Positions 45,378-54,110 of a stretch of 64,000 bases of DNA are shown here, piece after piece. The stretch's first letter is position 1. Each line of letters starts with the position of its first letter. The DNA is from Candidatus Gastranaerophilales bacterium (lineage in GTDB: Bacteria > Cyanobacteriota > Vampirovibrionia > Gastranaerophilales > Gastranaerophilaceae), in NCBI GenBank assembly GCA_944322935.1, contig CALUQO010000003.1, forward strand, positions 22,767-86,766, read 5' to 3'. The translations under genes and the position numbers were made by a program. Below the pieces are notes generated by a model. The model was not told the DNA's origin. It saw nothing but the letters and a program-made list of their open reading frames with translations, and made no database searches.

Positions 45378-46715
45378 TTAGAAATCTACGGTGTCTACTT
45401 TTATGAGTTCATTAATTTCAATAAAATCTTTGTTGTATTTATCCGGAATAGCCGGGTATGGTTCAAAACTGCGGATTATTTTGACAGCCTTGTCATCAAC
45501 TCCATCCTTCCAAGGGGGATCTAGTAATACAATTTCTTTTATCTTGCCTTTTCTATTGACAGTAATTTTAAAACTTCTAGATTCCTGTCCTGCTGTATTA
45601 TCTTCAAATAATGCACTTATCTTATCTAAATAAGCATTTAAAAGTTCATCCTGTGTAGTCGGATATTGTTTTACATATGCAGGTGTAAGCCTATGATTTT
45701 GAGAAATTTCTTGTAATAATTTATTTTTAAATATTTTTTCTTGTTTGCCTCTGTTAGGCATTCTTTTAATCAATATAGTTCCGTCAATAGAGCTTCTTAT
45801 TATGACATCGTGTTTTAATATAGAGTAATATACATAGTTTTTATTCAATATTTCTTGCAACATTGAATATAATACTGCTTCATGAAAAAGTTCTATTTTC
45901 TTTTTATAACTTAGAGATGCCCATCTGTTAGGATCTATGTAAAATACATAATATTCATTTTTGGAAAAATAGTTACTATCAAAGTTTTCATCAATCTGAG
46001 GAAATAATTCAGAAATTTTTTGTTTTTTATTCTTATAATACTCTGATAAAAGATTTATATATTCCAATAATTCATCTTTATTATTTTCTCCAGCTGCCTC
46101 ATCGTATAAAGCGTAAGCAATTAATAAATCTTTAAGCGATTGATTGATATTATTAAGTTTTAAATAACTTAGTGATCTGTTAATATATGATAATGCATTA
46201 TTAGGATTATGAGATATATATACATTGCTGTCATTAATGGCTTTTTCATACAACCCTAATTGAAGATAATCATATGCTCTATATAAATACATATTTTCTA
46301 ATACTGTATTTCCCAATTTCTCTGCTGTATTAAAGTCATTAACAGACCCATCCCAATCTTTAAGAGAAAATTTTATAATTCCTCGCAGATAATATGCCAG
46401 TTGATTATGCAAATCTAATGAAATAACATTATCTAAAATTTTTATTGCTTCACTGAGCTTATCTTGGTCTATAAGGTATTCAGCCCTTGTCAATAATTTT
46501 TTATGTTTATTTTTAAGTAATAATTTTTTATATTGAATTTGAAAATGTTCTATTGTCTGAATAGAATTCTCTTGTGTATTTTGTATGTTATACAAATTAT
46601 TAAATTTTTGTGAAATTTTAATAAATTCTTTAGAGATACAAGTACCAGATATCCCAATTGACAAAATCGTCATCGCTATAAACGCATAAAGTATAATTGT
46701 AGACTTTTTATTCAT
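45378..46715 (-). CDS. Membrane-anchored TPR protein with TonB-like C-terminus
   Basis: A 445-residue protein with one N-terminal membrane helix (about residues 8-28) and then four or so TPR units (AEYLIDQDKLSEAIKILDNV, AYYLRGIIKFSLKDWDGSV, KAINDSNVYISHNP, SYINRSLSYLKLNN). A linker region leads to a C-terminal TonB-like fold (SFKITVNRKGKIKEIVLLDP then VKIIRSFEPYPAIPDKY). It would sit in the inner membrane with repeats in the periplasm and could recruit or energise an envelope partner, probably the adjacent membrane protein. The TonB assignment rests on the strand pattern only. Confidence 0.75.
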   Translation of the reverse strand: MNKKSTIILYAFIAMTILSIGISGTCISKEFIKISQKFNNLYNIQNTQENSIQTIEHFQIQYKKLLLKNKHKKLLTRAEYLIDQDKLSEAIKILDNVISLDLHNQLAYYLRGIIKFSLKDWDGSVNDFNTAEKLGNTVLENMYLYRAYDYLQLGLYEKAINDSNVYISHNPNNALSYINRSLSYLKLNNINQSLKDLLIAYALYDEAAGENNKDELLEYINLLSEYYKNKKQKISELFPQIDENFDSNYFSKNEYYVFYIDPNRWASLSYKKKIELFHEAVLYSMLQEILNKNYVYYSILKHDVIIRSSIDGTILIKRMPNRGKQEKIFKNKLLQEISQNHRLTPAYVKQYPTTQDELLNAYLDKISALFEDNTAGQESRSFKITVNRKGKIKEIVLLDPPWKDGVDDKAVKIIRSFEPYPAIPDKYNKDFIEINELIKVDTVDF

Positions 46716-46829
46716 TTTTTATCTTTCTAATTTTTGAAATATTAACATATTCGACCAAAGGTGTCCATATATTCCGTTTTATTGTCTAACATTTTGGAAT
46801 TGTACTCAAATAAATATTATTCTTTTGGT

Positions 46830-47168
46830 ATGAATAAAACTTCTACAAATAGTTTAGTTGGTAGAAAAATCAAGGAACTAAGAACAGTTCTTGGATTAAC
46901 TCAAAAGCAATTGGCAGATGAGTTATCTATTAGTGACAAGCATCTATCAAAAATCGAAAATGGTCATAAATCGGCTTCAACTACTTTGATAGATAAACTT
47001 TGTACGATTTTTAAAAAGTCACCTGCATATTTCTTTGCAAGTATTGATATTTCAGATGAAACAAATGCTAATAAGGTTATAAGCAGCATAATAGAAGATC
47101 TAAAAGTAGCAAAAATTGAAGACTTAAAAGTTATCTCAAAAGTAGTTAAGGCAATAATTTATAAATAG
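46830..47168 (+). CDS. XRE-family helix-turn-helix regulator
   Basis: A 112-residue regulator. The HTH_3 domain spans about residues 10-65: VGRKIKELRTVLGLTQKQLA, DELSISDKHLSKIENGHKS. The C-terminus ends KVISKVVKAIIYK, nearly the same as the next gene's end. The ATG at 46830 is used; an in-frame GTG at 46761 would add 23 residues. TATTAT ends 9 bases upstream and no ribosome binding site is seen. Divergent from the TPR gene, so a role in regulating it is possible. Confidence 0.88.
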   Translation: MNKTSTNSLVGRKIKELRTVLGLTQKQLADELSISDKHLSKIENGHKSASTTLIDKLCTIFKKSPAYFFASIDISDETNANKVISSIIEDLKVAKIEDLKVISKVVKAIIYK

Positions 47169-47189
47169 ATATTTATAGCTGGAATTATT

Positions 47190-47522
47190 ATGTTAACAAC
47201 AAATCAAAAAATAGGGAAAATTGTAAAACTTTTACGTGAAGAGAATGAAATGACACAGGCTGAGTTGGCAAAGCATTTAAATGTCCAAGCTCGTGCAGTT
47301 TGCCAAATGGAGAACGGTAAAATTTCGCCACCAGTAAAAAGTCTTGAAATTATTGCAAAACTTTTTGGTAAGCCGTTAAAATATTTCTTTGATTTTAATT
47401 ATGTGAGAATGTCACAATCAGATAAAAAAAGAATTGAATCAATAAATGAGGATTTATTAACTGCAAACAATGAACAGCTTGCTTTAATACAAAAGATTGT
47501 AAAAACAGTTGTGTATAAATAG
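47190..47522 (+). CDS. XRE-family helix-turn-helix regulator (paralogue of the preceding)
   Basis: A 110-residue HTH_3 protein: IGKIVKLLREENEMTQAELA, KHLNVQARAVCQMENGKISP, then LFGKPLKYFFDF. The C-terminal LIQKIVKTVVYK matches the end of the previous regulator, so the two arose by duplication and may heterodimerise. It follows 21 bases after the first stop and is probably in the same transcript. It converges with the gene at 47525 with two bases between stops. Confidence 0.88.
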   Translation: MLTTNQKIGKIVKLLREENEMTQAELAKHLNVQARAVCQMENGKISPPVKSLEIIAKLFGKPLKYFFDFNYVRMSQSDKKRIESINEDLLTANNEQLALIQKIVKTVVYK

Positions 47523-47524
47523 AA

Positions 47525-48340
47525 CTATACTCTGAACGCACCGAATGTTGCAGATTTTGGTATTAATGGAGTGGAAAATGTCGGGTTCAAAGGCATATGA
47601 TTATAAACTGGTTTCTGTTCCTGTTTTTTGCAGTTATCCTGACATTTGTTTGCAACTATATTTCTACATACTGGTGTAATTATATTTGATGCAAGAACAG
47701 AAGCAGCAATTGCAGCAATTACGCCAACTCCGTTTTTAAAGCCAAGAAATTCTTTTTGTCCTTGTTTTAATGCATTAAGCAAATTTTGGTCAGCTTTATG
47801 AGCGATTAAATTATTGGCATTTTTTGAAAAAATATTTCCTTTGCTTTTGGACAAATTTTCCAATTCAGAAATAGCTTTTTCATAAAATAATGATGTATAT
47901 TTATCTTTGCCATTTAGAATGTTTTTCTTTAATGTTTCATCAATATTGGAGTTTTTAACAATATCCGCATATTTATCAGAAATACCTTTTATGTAATTTG
48001 CATTTGACTGATTTGTATTGTTAAGTCTATCAATAATTGCATCCGTTCTCTTAAGAGCAATTTTTCCGCTTTCAACGAATTTATCAGCATAATCTTTGAT
48101 AAGTTTGCTTACGGTAAAGAATAAACCTACATTGATTGCACCATCAGCGATTTCCTGAGGAATAAGAAATTGTTTTTCTTTCTTATCCATATTTTTATTA
48201 GTAGCAATCATTGCCACTTGGGCAATTGCGGAGAACAGCCAACCGGCAGTCCCCATATGAACAAGAGCTTTACCGACATCTTGTGAGTATGCTTTATAAA
48301 TTTGAGCTAATGCTTGTTGATATAAAGACGGAGTTGACAT
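47525..48340 (-). CDS. Membrane protein with C-terminal TFGAF motif
   Basis: A 271-residue protein with hydrophobic segments near residues 27-47 (VHMGTAGWLFSAIAQVAMIA), about 65-85 and 212-232 (GVGVIAAIAASVLASNIITP). Between them is a charged helical region. The very C-terminus is IPKSATFGAFRV, which resembles the SFxG motif of neighbours but at the other end. Its ATG overlaps the stop of the preceding gene (48340) by one base, so the two proteins are co-translated and probably act together in the membrane. Unknown function. Confidence 0.72.
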   Translation of the reverse strand: MSTPSLYQQALAQIYKAYSQDVGKALVHMGTAGWLFSAIAQVAMIATNKNMDKKEKQFLIPQEIADGAINVGLFFTVSKLIKDYADKFVESGKIALKRTDAIIDRLNNTNQSNANYIKGISDKYADIVKNSNIDETLKKNILNGKDKYTSLFYEKAISELENLSKSKGNIFSKNANNLIAHKADQNLLNALKQGQKEFLGFKNGVGVIAAIAASVLASNIITPVCRNIVANKCQDNCKKQEQKPVYNHMPLNPTFSTPLIPKSATFGAFRV

Positions 48341-48882
48341 TATTTAACACCTCCGACTTCTTGTTTTTCAATGTTTTGGCGAACTGTATTGGTTAATTTA
48401 TCAGTTATGAATTTTGTCAGCGGTGCATCTATCATAAAGTTTGTAAAAATCATAGCAACAGTTGCCGCAACAGTTCCTAATGCATTTGTATAATTTTTGT
48501 ACTCTTTGGCAAAATCGGCTTCTGTTATATTAGGTCTAATCTTTGCAAACAGAGGTACAAATATGTCTTTATCGCTTTTTTTACAAATTTTAGTAACACC
48601 GTTAATTGTTTTTAGCTCTGCACCCGAAAATCTTTTAATAGCTGCTATACTACCAGCTCTGACAGCTACACCAACAAGTGTACCTGCAATAATTTTTCCT
48701 ATTGTTCTGGCAACAGAAACTGCTCTTGTTTCTTTGTCGGCTTTTTTATTATTCAAATCTATAAAAGGCTGTGTAGCTAATGCAGTTGCACCAAGAATCA
48801 AGCGTTGTTCAGGCGAATTAATCTTTTCACCTATCTTGGTTACAAATTGTCTGGCTCTATCGTTATTAAGGACTACCTTCAT
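48340..48882 (-). CDS. Small membrane protein, partner of the gene at 47525
   Basis: A 180-residue protein. Hydrophobic segments are at about residues 57-80 (IGKIIAGTLVGVAVRAGSIA) and 130-155 (ALGTVAATVAMIFTNFMIDAP). The rest is basic and helical, for example NDRARQFVTKIGEKINSPEQ. GGAAGGTG lies just before the ATG at 48882. Similar pairs of small membrane proteins seem common in this lineage, but I cannot name a family. Confidence 0.7.
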   Translation of the reverse strand: MKVVLNNDRARQFVTKIGEKINSPEQRLILGATALATQPFIDLNNKKADKETRAVSVARTIGKIIAGTLVGVAVRAGSIAAIKRFSGAELKTINGVTKICKKSDKDIFVPLFAKIRPNITEADFAKEYKNYTNALGTVAATVAMIFTNFMIDAPLTKFITDKLTNTVRQNIEKQEVGGVK

Positions 48883-48981
48883 ACACACCTTCCTACCTTT
48901 ATATTCAAATAAAAACATTTTGAAAGTAATAATTGACTTTCAAAAAACATTTTTCAGAAAAGTGTGTAATATTTGTTTACA

Positions 48982-49593
48982 TTATAACCAGTTTGGAAGC
49001 CATATATCTGTTTTGTCATCTGTTGATGGTCGCAATATATCAACTTCTGGCTTTTCATATTCAGTTAAACCATAATCTAATTCATTTTTTATGACATTTT
49101 CGATATCATCTATAAAATCTCTTCCTATATTACCCTGAATGTCATTTTTTAAATAATTTCTCGACGTATAGTCAACCTTGTTTTTTAATTTATTCATCAG
49201 AGAAGAATCTCTCTTAATTAATTTCTGAATGGTTTCTTTTTCAAGAAGCACATAATCATCACTTGGCGGTGTAATATTTTTTTGAATTATCTCTTGACGA
49301 GCTCTTTCTGAATCTTTATATCCCATATATGCCGTTATTTGGTTCCAATACAATTTTTTGTCTGATGTGCTTCTAAATCCGTTTGGTTGTAAGAATATTT
49401 GTATGTTATCATTTTTAGACGGAAATCTTTTTTGTAATTCTTTTTGTATCTTTTTAGCTTCATCTTCCAATATAAATTTGTCCTCATCTGGCTGATTGCC
49501 TTTTGCTGTATTAGGCAGAATTGTTACATCAGCCTTAAAATTTGTAAAATTTTTTCTTAAATGATTAGATGCAATAATAGGTAATATTTTCAT
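48982..49593 (-). CDS. SFxG-type hypothetical protein (TNFKA at residues 17-21)
   Basis: A 203-residue soluble, charged protein with the motif variant NFTNFKADVTILP near the start. The rest is polar and helical (EDEAKKIQKELQKRFPSKND; DSSLMNKLKNKVDYTSRNYL) and ends in an acidic stretch with WLPNWL. GAGAGGC precedes the ATG. It is followed by the two membrane protein genes on the same strand after about 100 bases. Function unknown. Confidence 0.7.
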   Translation of the reverse strand: MKILPIIASNHLRKNFTNFKADVTILPNTAKGNQPDEDKFILEDEAKKIQKELQKRFPSKNDNIQIFLQPNGFRSTSDKKLYWNQITAYMGYKDSERARQEIIQKNITPPSDDYVLLEKETIQKLIKRDSSLMNKLKNKVDYTSRNYLKNDIQGNIGRDFIDDIENVIKNELDYGLTEYEKPEVDILRPSTDDKTDIWLPNWL

Positions 49594-49815
49594 TTGAATA
49601 GCCTCTCTTTTTACTATTAGTATAGCAAATATTTAAAAAAACAGAATCAACTATGTATTATTTGTAACAAGAAAAAGTACAATATTATATCATATTTTTT
49701 TTACCCTAAAGGGTACATTTTTTTGTTTCAAAGCATAGAAAATTTGGTATAATAAAATTTGATAAATTTAAAATTTTAAAGATATTACTTCAATTTACTA
49801 GACAGAGGACAGATT

Positions 49816-51207
49816 ATGAAAAAGAACCCCGAGAATTTACACATTACAAAATTATTACTGTGTTTAAAAGACAATCCAAGGTTATTTCAAAACCAGGATT
49901 TAAACTTTATTGTTGGATTAACTTCCACAGAAGTTTCAAAAGCTAAAAGATACATTTTTACAAATAACCTTGCAACACGAGTTAAACAAGGTGTCATTTT
50001 ATCAGATTCAGGTTTTAAGTTTATCTATGAAAATCAGTTTCAGCCTTGGGCTGATTCTGAAAATCCATACAGACCTGACGTAAATCTTGAATATTTAAAA
50101 TTAGCCAAACAGCCGCCTACATTGACAAAAGCAATTCGATGTTTAGCTGATTATTTCTTTTCTGGCAAAGAATTAAAACCTTATTCAATGGAAGCAAATA
50201 TTTACAAAGAAGTTTTTATGGAACACTCTCCTTGTGATAATCTTCGGACAGAAGTTATAAATTTCATTTCTCAAAATCAAAAAACAAATTTGACTGATTT
50301 ATACGAGAAGTATACAAGCAAGCCATACGGACTTACTAAGTCATTAACTTTTCTTCTTTTACTTTACGCTTTAGCGAATACAAAAGAAGAAATTGCAATA
50401 TATGAAAATCATGAATTTCAGCTAAAAGTTGATACAAATATGTATTTTAGGATGTTTTATGCGCCTCAAAGATTTAAATTCAAAAAAACAGTTGTTACAG
50501 AGCATAAAATCCTATATGAAATATCAAAAACTTTGTTAAGAAGACCAAGCTATAATGTTTTAAATCTAACAAAAGCTTTAATTTTTGCAGTTAAGTCTCT
50601 TGATAAATATACATTACAAACAACAAACATTTCTATAGAAACATTAAAATTGAGAAATGCTGTAATGAACTCAAAAGATCCTATAACTCTATTCTTAAAA
50701 GACATTCCAAATATCTTAGTAAAAAAATCTATTGAAGAATGTGACAATGCTTTGGTCGAAAAGTTTTCTTTATGTATAAAAGAACTGCAAAACAATTATG
50801 CTTTGTTAATACTGGAGTTAAAAAATTTCTTTTTCTATGCATTTGAAACAGGTACCAGAATGAATATATCTCAGAGGTTTCGTTCTGTAGATGAATACTT
50901 TTATGAAAAGAACCTAAAGATTTTGAGCAGAATTATTATAGATAAAGATGCTACAGACGATTTATGGATAGAGCGTATTGCCACATTCATTAATGGGAAA
51001 AGAGTACCTAAAGATTGGTCAGATGATGATGTTGCTGAATATAAACTCAAAATAAAAGAATATGCACAAAAATTTCTTACTATTGAAGCAACTGCCGGTT
51101 TTGGTAATTACAAAATGGATGTAACAATGCAAGATGTATTATCACAACTTCTTAAACTTGAAAAATCAAAACAAATGGCGGTTATAAGGAAAGCAATTAA
51201 CGAATAG
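49816..51207 (+). CDS. Winged-helix plus BrxC/DUF6079-like helical protein, partner of a PAPS-reductase-like gene
   Basis: A 463-residue protein. The first 75 residues form a winged helix (HITKLLLCLKDNPRLFQNQD, then TSTEVSKAKRYIFTNNLATR). The middle contains SKPYGLTKSLTFLLLLYALA followed by EEIAIYENHEFQLKVDTNMY. That is a pattern I associate with the PPFGLR-type helical region of BrxC/DUF6079 ATPases of defence islands, but here without a P-loop. The C-terminus is long helices ending LLKLEKSKQMAVIRKAINE. GAGGAC precedes the ATG. It lies 29 bases before a PP-loop gene. Probably a DNA-binding or adaptor part of a nucleic-acid modification or defence pair. Confidence 0.65.
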   Translation: MKKNPENLHITKLLLCLKDNPRLFQNQDLNFIVGLTSTEVSKAKRYIFTNNLATRVKQGVILSDSGFKFIYENQFQPWADSENPYRPDVNLEYLKLAKQPPTLTKAIRCLADYFFSGKELKPYSMEANIYKEVFMEHSPCDNLRTEVINFISQNQKTNLTDLYEKYTSKPYGLTKSLTFLLLLYALANTKEEIAIYENHEFQLKVDTNMYFRMFYAPQRFKFKKTVVTEHKILYEISKTLLRRPSYNVLNLTKALIFAVKSLDKYTLQTTNISIETLKLRNAVMNSKDPITLFLKDIPNILVKKSIEECDNALVEKFSLCIKELQNNYALLILELKNFFFYAFETGTRMNISQRFRSVDEYFYEKNLKILSRIIIDKDATDDLWIERIATFINGKRVPKDWSDDDVAEYKLKIKEYAQKFLTIEATAGFGNYKMDVTMQDVLSQLLKLEKSKQMAVIRKAINE

Positions 51208-51236
51208 TTTACAAGAATACAGAGGAGAAAAGATTG

Positions 51237-52076
51237 ATGGAATATAACATACTTGGATTAAGCGGAGGTAAGGATTCGTCCGCACTTGCAATATTTATAA
51301 AAAACCAACTGCCAGTTATCCATAAAGATATTGAATATGTTTTTGCTGACACTGAACATGAAATTCCTGAAACATATGACTATTTGAATAAAATTGAGGT
51401 GTTTACCGGCAAAAAAATAACCCGGTTAAAACCGTATAGAAGTTTTGATGATGTACTTTTAGCAACAAACTTTCTACCATCACATGCTCATAGATGGTGT
51501 ACAGGCATTTTGAAAAAACAAACATTCAAAAATTATATTCAATCTAAAGTACATAACGCCGATAAAGAAACAAAAGTAAATCTTTATATTGGCATTAGGG
51601 CTGATGAACGATTCCGCTTAGACGGTGCGGGACAAGATAAATTAATAACTGAAAAATTTCCCTTTATTGAACACAACATATATAGACAAGATGTAGAGAA
51701 TATTTTGGTTAACGAAGGAATTGGATATCCAGATTATTATAAATGGAGAAAACGCTCAGGATGTTATTTCTGTTTTTATCAATCTTGCTTGGATTGGATA
51801 AAACTTTATGAAAACCATCCTGACTTATACCAAAAGGCTATGGAATATGAATATACAGACTGCAAAAAAATCAAATCAGGAAGAATGGGATTTAATATGG
51901 ATTATTCTCTTAAAGATATGATAAAACCAGAAAATATACAAAAAATAAAAGAAAAATACCAAAAGTTACAAGAAAAAAATGAACACCATAGCAAGATTGA
52001 TATTGTTCACAATTTATTCAATGATTTCATAACCGAAGATGATTATTCATCTCAAACAATTTATAAATTTGCTTAA
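51237..52076 (+). CDS. PAPS-reductase/DndC-like PP-loop protein
   Basis: A 279-residue ATP pyrophosphatase of the phosphoadenosine-phosphosulfate reductase superfamily. PP-loop SGGKDSS at residues 9-15; FADTEHEIPETYDYL; RWCTGILKKQ near 87; and a second cysteine group GCYFCFYQSC that together with C89 could bind an iron-sulfur cluster, as in DndC and TtcA-like enzymes. DndC-type members put sulfur into DNA with DndA, D and E, none of which are here. The ATG at 51237 follows GAGGAG; TTG at 51234 is possible. Its end overlaps the convergent nuclease gene by four bases. Confidence 0.8.
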   Translation: MEYNILGLSGGKDSSALAIFIKNQLPVIHKDIEYVFADTEHEIPETYDYLNKIEVFTGKKITRLKPYRSFDDVLLATNFLPSHAHRWCTGILKKQTFKNYIQSKVHNADKETKVNLYIGIRADERFRLDGAGQDKLITEKFPFIEHNIYRQDVENILVNEGIGYPDYYKWRKRSGCYFCFYQSCLDWIKLYENHPDLYQKAMEYEYTDCKKIKSGRMGFNMDYSLKDMIKPENIQKIKEKYQKLQEKNEHHSKIDIVHNLFNDFITEDDYSSQTIYKFA

Positions 52077-53959
52077 TGTTGATTTAACTTCATTAGATAA
52101 GTCCTACATTTAAAATCACCGAGATCAGCATATCCATTATAATTATTGTCTATACCGTCCATACAAGAACCTATTGAGTCCGCTCCCTCTGGTGCAGGAT
52201 CAAAATGCAAAAATTTCTCAGGAATTACAGTCCAAAGTTTAAAGAAATGATTTTTAGTAGCTACTGAAACCTGTTGATTATTTATTATCAGCAGGTTTTC
52301 ATCATTATGAAGTTCAGCTTTCCCTGTCCAATTCATGCTTCCGATAACATAATATTTATCATCAATTGTTGCAGCTTTTGAATGCATCTTTCCACCCCAA
52401 TTTTCTGTTTTTACTGGTATTCCAGCAGCCCTTAATTTATGATGACCAGAATATTTATTTGCTGCACTAACTGCATCAACAATTACTTTTACATCGACAC
52501 CTCGTTTTTTAGCTTCTATAAGGTCATTAACTAAAAATTTATTTGTTAAATAAAACATTTCAACATATATATATTTCTGTGCTGAAGATAAAATTTTATG
52601 CAAATCACCTCTAAAAACTTGGTGTTTTGGTGCAAAATAAACAGACATAGTTGTATTATTATCAATTTTTATATTGGTATTATCATTAATTTGGCTTTTT
52701 ATTGTATGAAATTTCAAATTATACATCTGTTTAAATTCTTGTGTATACAAATCAGCAACCTTGGGTGAGTCAATTAGTAGAGATACATTAGTGTTATATC
52801 CGCCAATACAAGTATTGCTAATATTTGCAGAACCAGTAAAGACTCTTTTAGCATCAAAAACAAAGAATTTGTCATGCATAATTGCTGCGGTTATATCAAA
52901 TTTATACCCAAAATCATCTCTTACATTCTTATCTGCTATTTGATAATCATTTTTTATAAATTTTAGCTGGCGTATCATATTTTCTGTATTGTCATATATG
53001 TTGATATTTTTTTCTGTCATATCAACTGCACCTTTAACATCAACACCTCTCCTTTGGGCTCTAATTAGAGCCTGCAATATTTCATTTTGTCCCCCAAGTC
53101 CGTAAATTGAAAAATATATAGATTTTTGTGCGTTATTAATCTCAGATAATAATGTTTGACAGGCTGATGTTCTGCATTTTGAAGAAGGTTTATTATATTT
53201 GTAACCGTCTATAAAAAATATTTTTAGGTTAGGTGTTGTTATGTCAGCAGCAGGTTTTTCAATAATATCTAAATCGGGCTTCTGATTTTTGTAACAGCAT
53301 TTTGGCTTATGGTATCCGGGAATATTAGGTTCTTCAATAATCTCTGCATATTTAATATTTGCAGTTTCAGGACAACCTAATTTATGAAATTCGCCTGTTT
53401 TGGTATTGAGAACAACCAAATTAAGATTTTGTCTATTTTGAGCATTTTCTTTTATTTTTGCAACATTTTCATATTTTTTATATTTATATGAGTCATCAGT
53501 ATTATAGATTACTGCAAGTCCTGATTTTAACAGCTCAGTTTCATAATCTTTATTTTTGTCATAAATTATTGTAACGAGGTTTCTGTTATATCTGTCAGTT
53601 GGTCTCTTGGGATCCACAATTACTGTAACAGTCTTGTTTAAAAGATGCTTTTCTGCAAATTTTTTCCCCATATAGCCCAATAATAATGATTGATTCTTTG
53701 TTAAACCTAAATATTTGCTCTTCCTATCCAAAGGCTTTTTAAAAGATGTTTCAAAACCATCTGAATGTTTTATTCTCACCTTTTCATTCTTTTGAGCATA
53801 CCCATCTTTGTTATAGTCAATATAAAATGTATCTGCATCTACAATTTTGATAACTTTATATTTGCTTATACAAGCTTCAGTATTATCTATTTTATTGCCC
53901 CTCATTAAAGGGGTTATAAATAATGTTATTATGCCTATAATAATTAAATATTTTTTCAT
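52073..53959 (-). CDS. Secreted SNase-PLD fusion nuclease
   Basis: A 628-residue protein. The signal peptide or anchor is at residues 1-20 (YLIIIGIITLFITPLM). A staphylococcal-nuclease domain follows at about 33-170, with VIKIVDADTFYIDY, KVRIKHSDGFETS and RPTDRYNRNLV, placing the catalytic Arg-Glu-Arg set. Then come a cysteine-containing linker and two phospholipase-D half-domains, each with the HxK signature: MHDKFFVFDAKRVFTGSANI at about 361 and MHSKAATIDDKYYVIGSMNW at about 526. The end (DGIDNNYNGYADLGDFKC) is Asp/Asn-rich and may bind calcium. Both catalytic sites look complete. It could degrade extracellular nucleic acid or act as a toxin. Confidence 0.88.
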   Translation of the reverse strand: MKKYLIIIGIITLFITPLMRGNKIDNTEACISKYKVIKIVDADTFYIDYNKDGYAQKNEKVRIKHSDGFETSFKKPLDRKSKYLGLTKNQSLLLGYMGKKFAEKHLLNKTVTVIVDPKRPTDRYNRNLVTIIYDKNKDYETELLKSGLAVIYNTDDSYKYKKYENVAKIKENAQNRQNLNLVVLNTKTGEFHKLGCPETANIKYAEIIEEPNIPGYHKPKCCYKNQKPDLDIIEKPAADITTPNLKIFFIDGYKYNKPSSKCRTSACQTLLSEINNAQKSIYFSIYGLGGQNEILQALIRAQRRGVDVKGAVDMTEKNINIYDNTENMIRQLKFIKNDYQIADKNVRDDFGYKFDITAAIMHDKFFVFDAKRVFTGSANISNTCIGGYNTNVSLLIDSPKVADLYTQEFKQMYNLKFHTIKSQINDNTNIKIDNNTTMSVYFAPKHQVFRGDLHKILSSAQKYIYVEMFYLTNKFLVNDLIEAKKRGVDVKVIVDAVSAANKYSGHHKLRAAGIPVKTENWGGKMHSKAATIDDKYYVIGSMNWTGKAELHNDENLLIINNQQVSVATKNHFFKLWTVIPEKFLHFDPAPEGADSIGSCMDGIDNNYNGYADLGDFKCRTYLMKLNQH

Positions 53960-54057
53960 AATAATTGCTCTATTAAAGTTAAATAATACCTCAAAAAGAC
54001 AATCGTATAATCATTAATATGTTTGAGATTTTAATTTGTAACTTTTACTTAATAATC

Positions 54058-54092
54058 TAGCAAAAGTTTTATTTACGGGTTTTATAATAATG
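54058..54092 (+). promoter_or_regulatory. TAGCAAAA-type upstream box (copy 6)
   Basis: TAGCAAAAGTTTTATTTACG then GGTTTTATAATAATG, 19-53 bases before the ATG at 54111. ACGGGTTTTA matches copy 1 exactly, although it lies 40 kb away and on the other strand. Confidence 0.45.
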
Positions 54093-54110
54093 ACAATTAG
54101 TAGGTAAATT

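Noticed and set aside
51237..52076. Annotation as dndC of a phosphorothioation system
   Set aside because: dndB, dndD, dndE or ssp genes are missing, and other PP-loop families share the same motifs.
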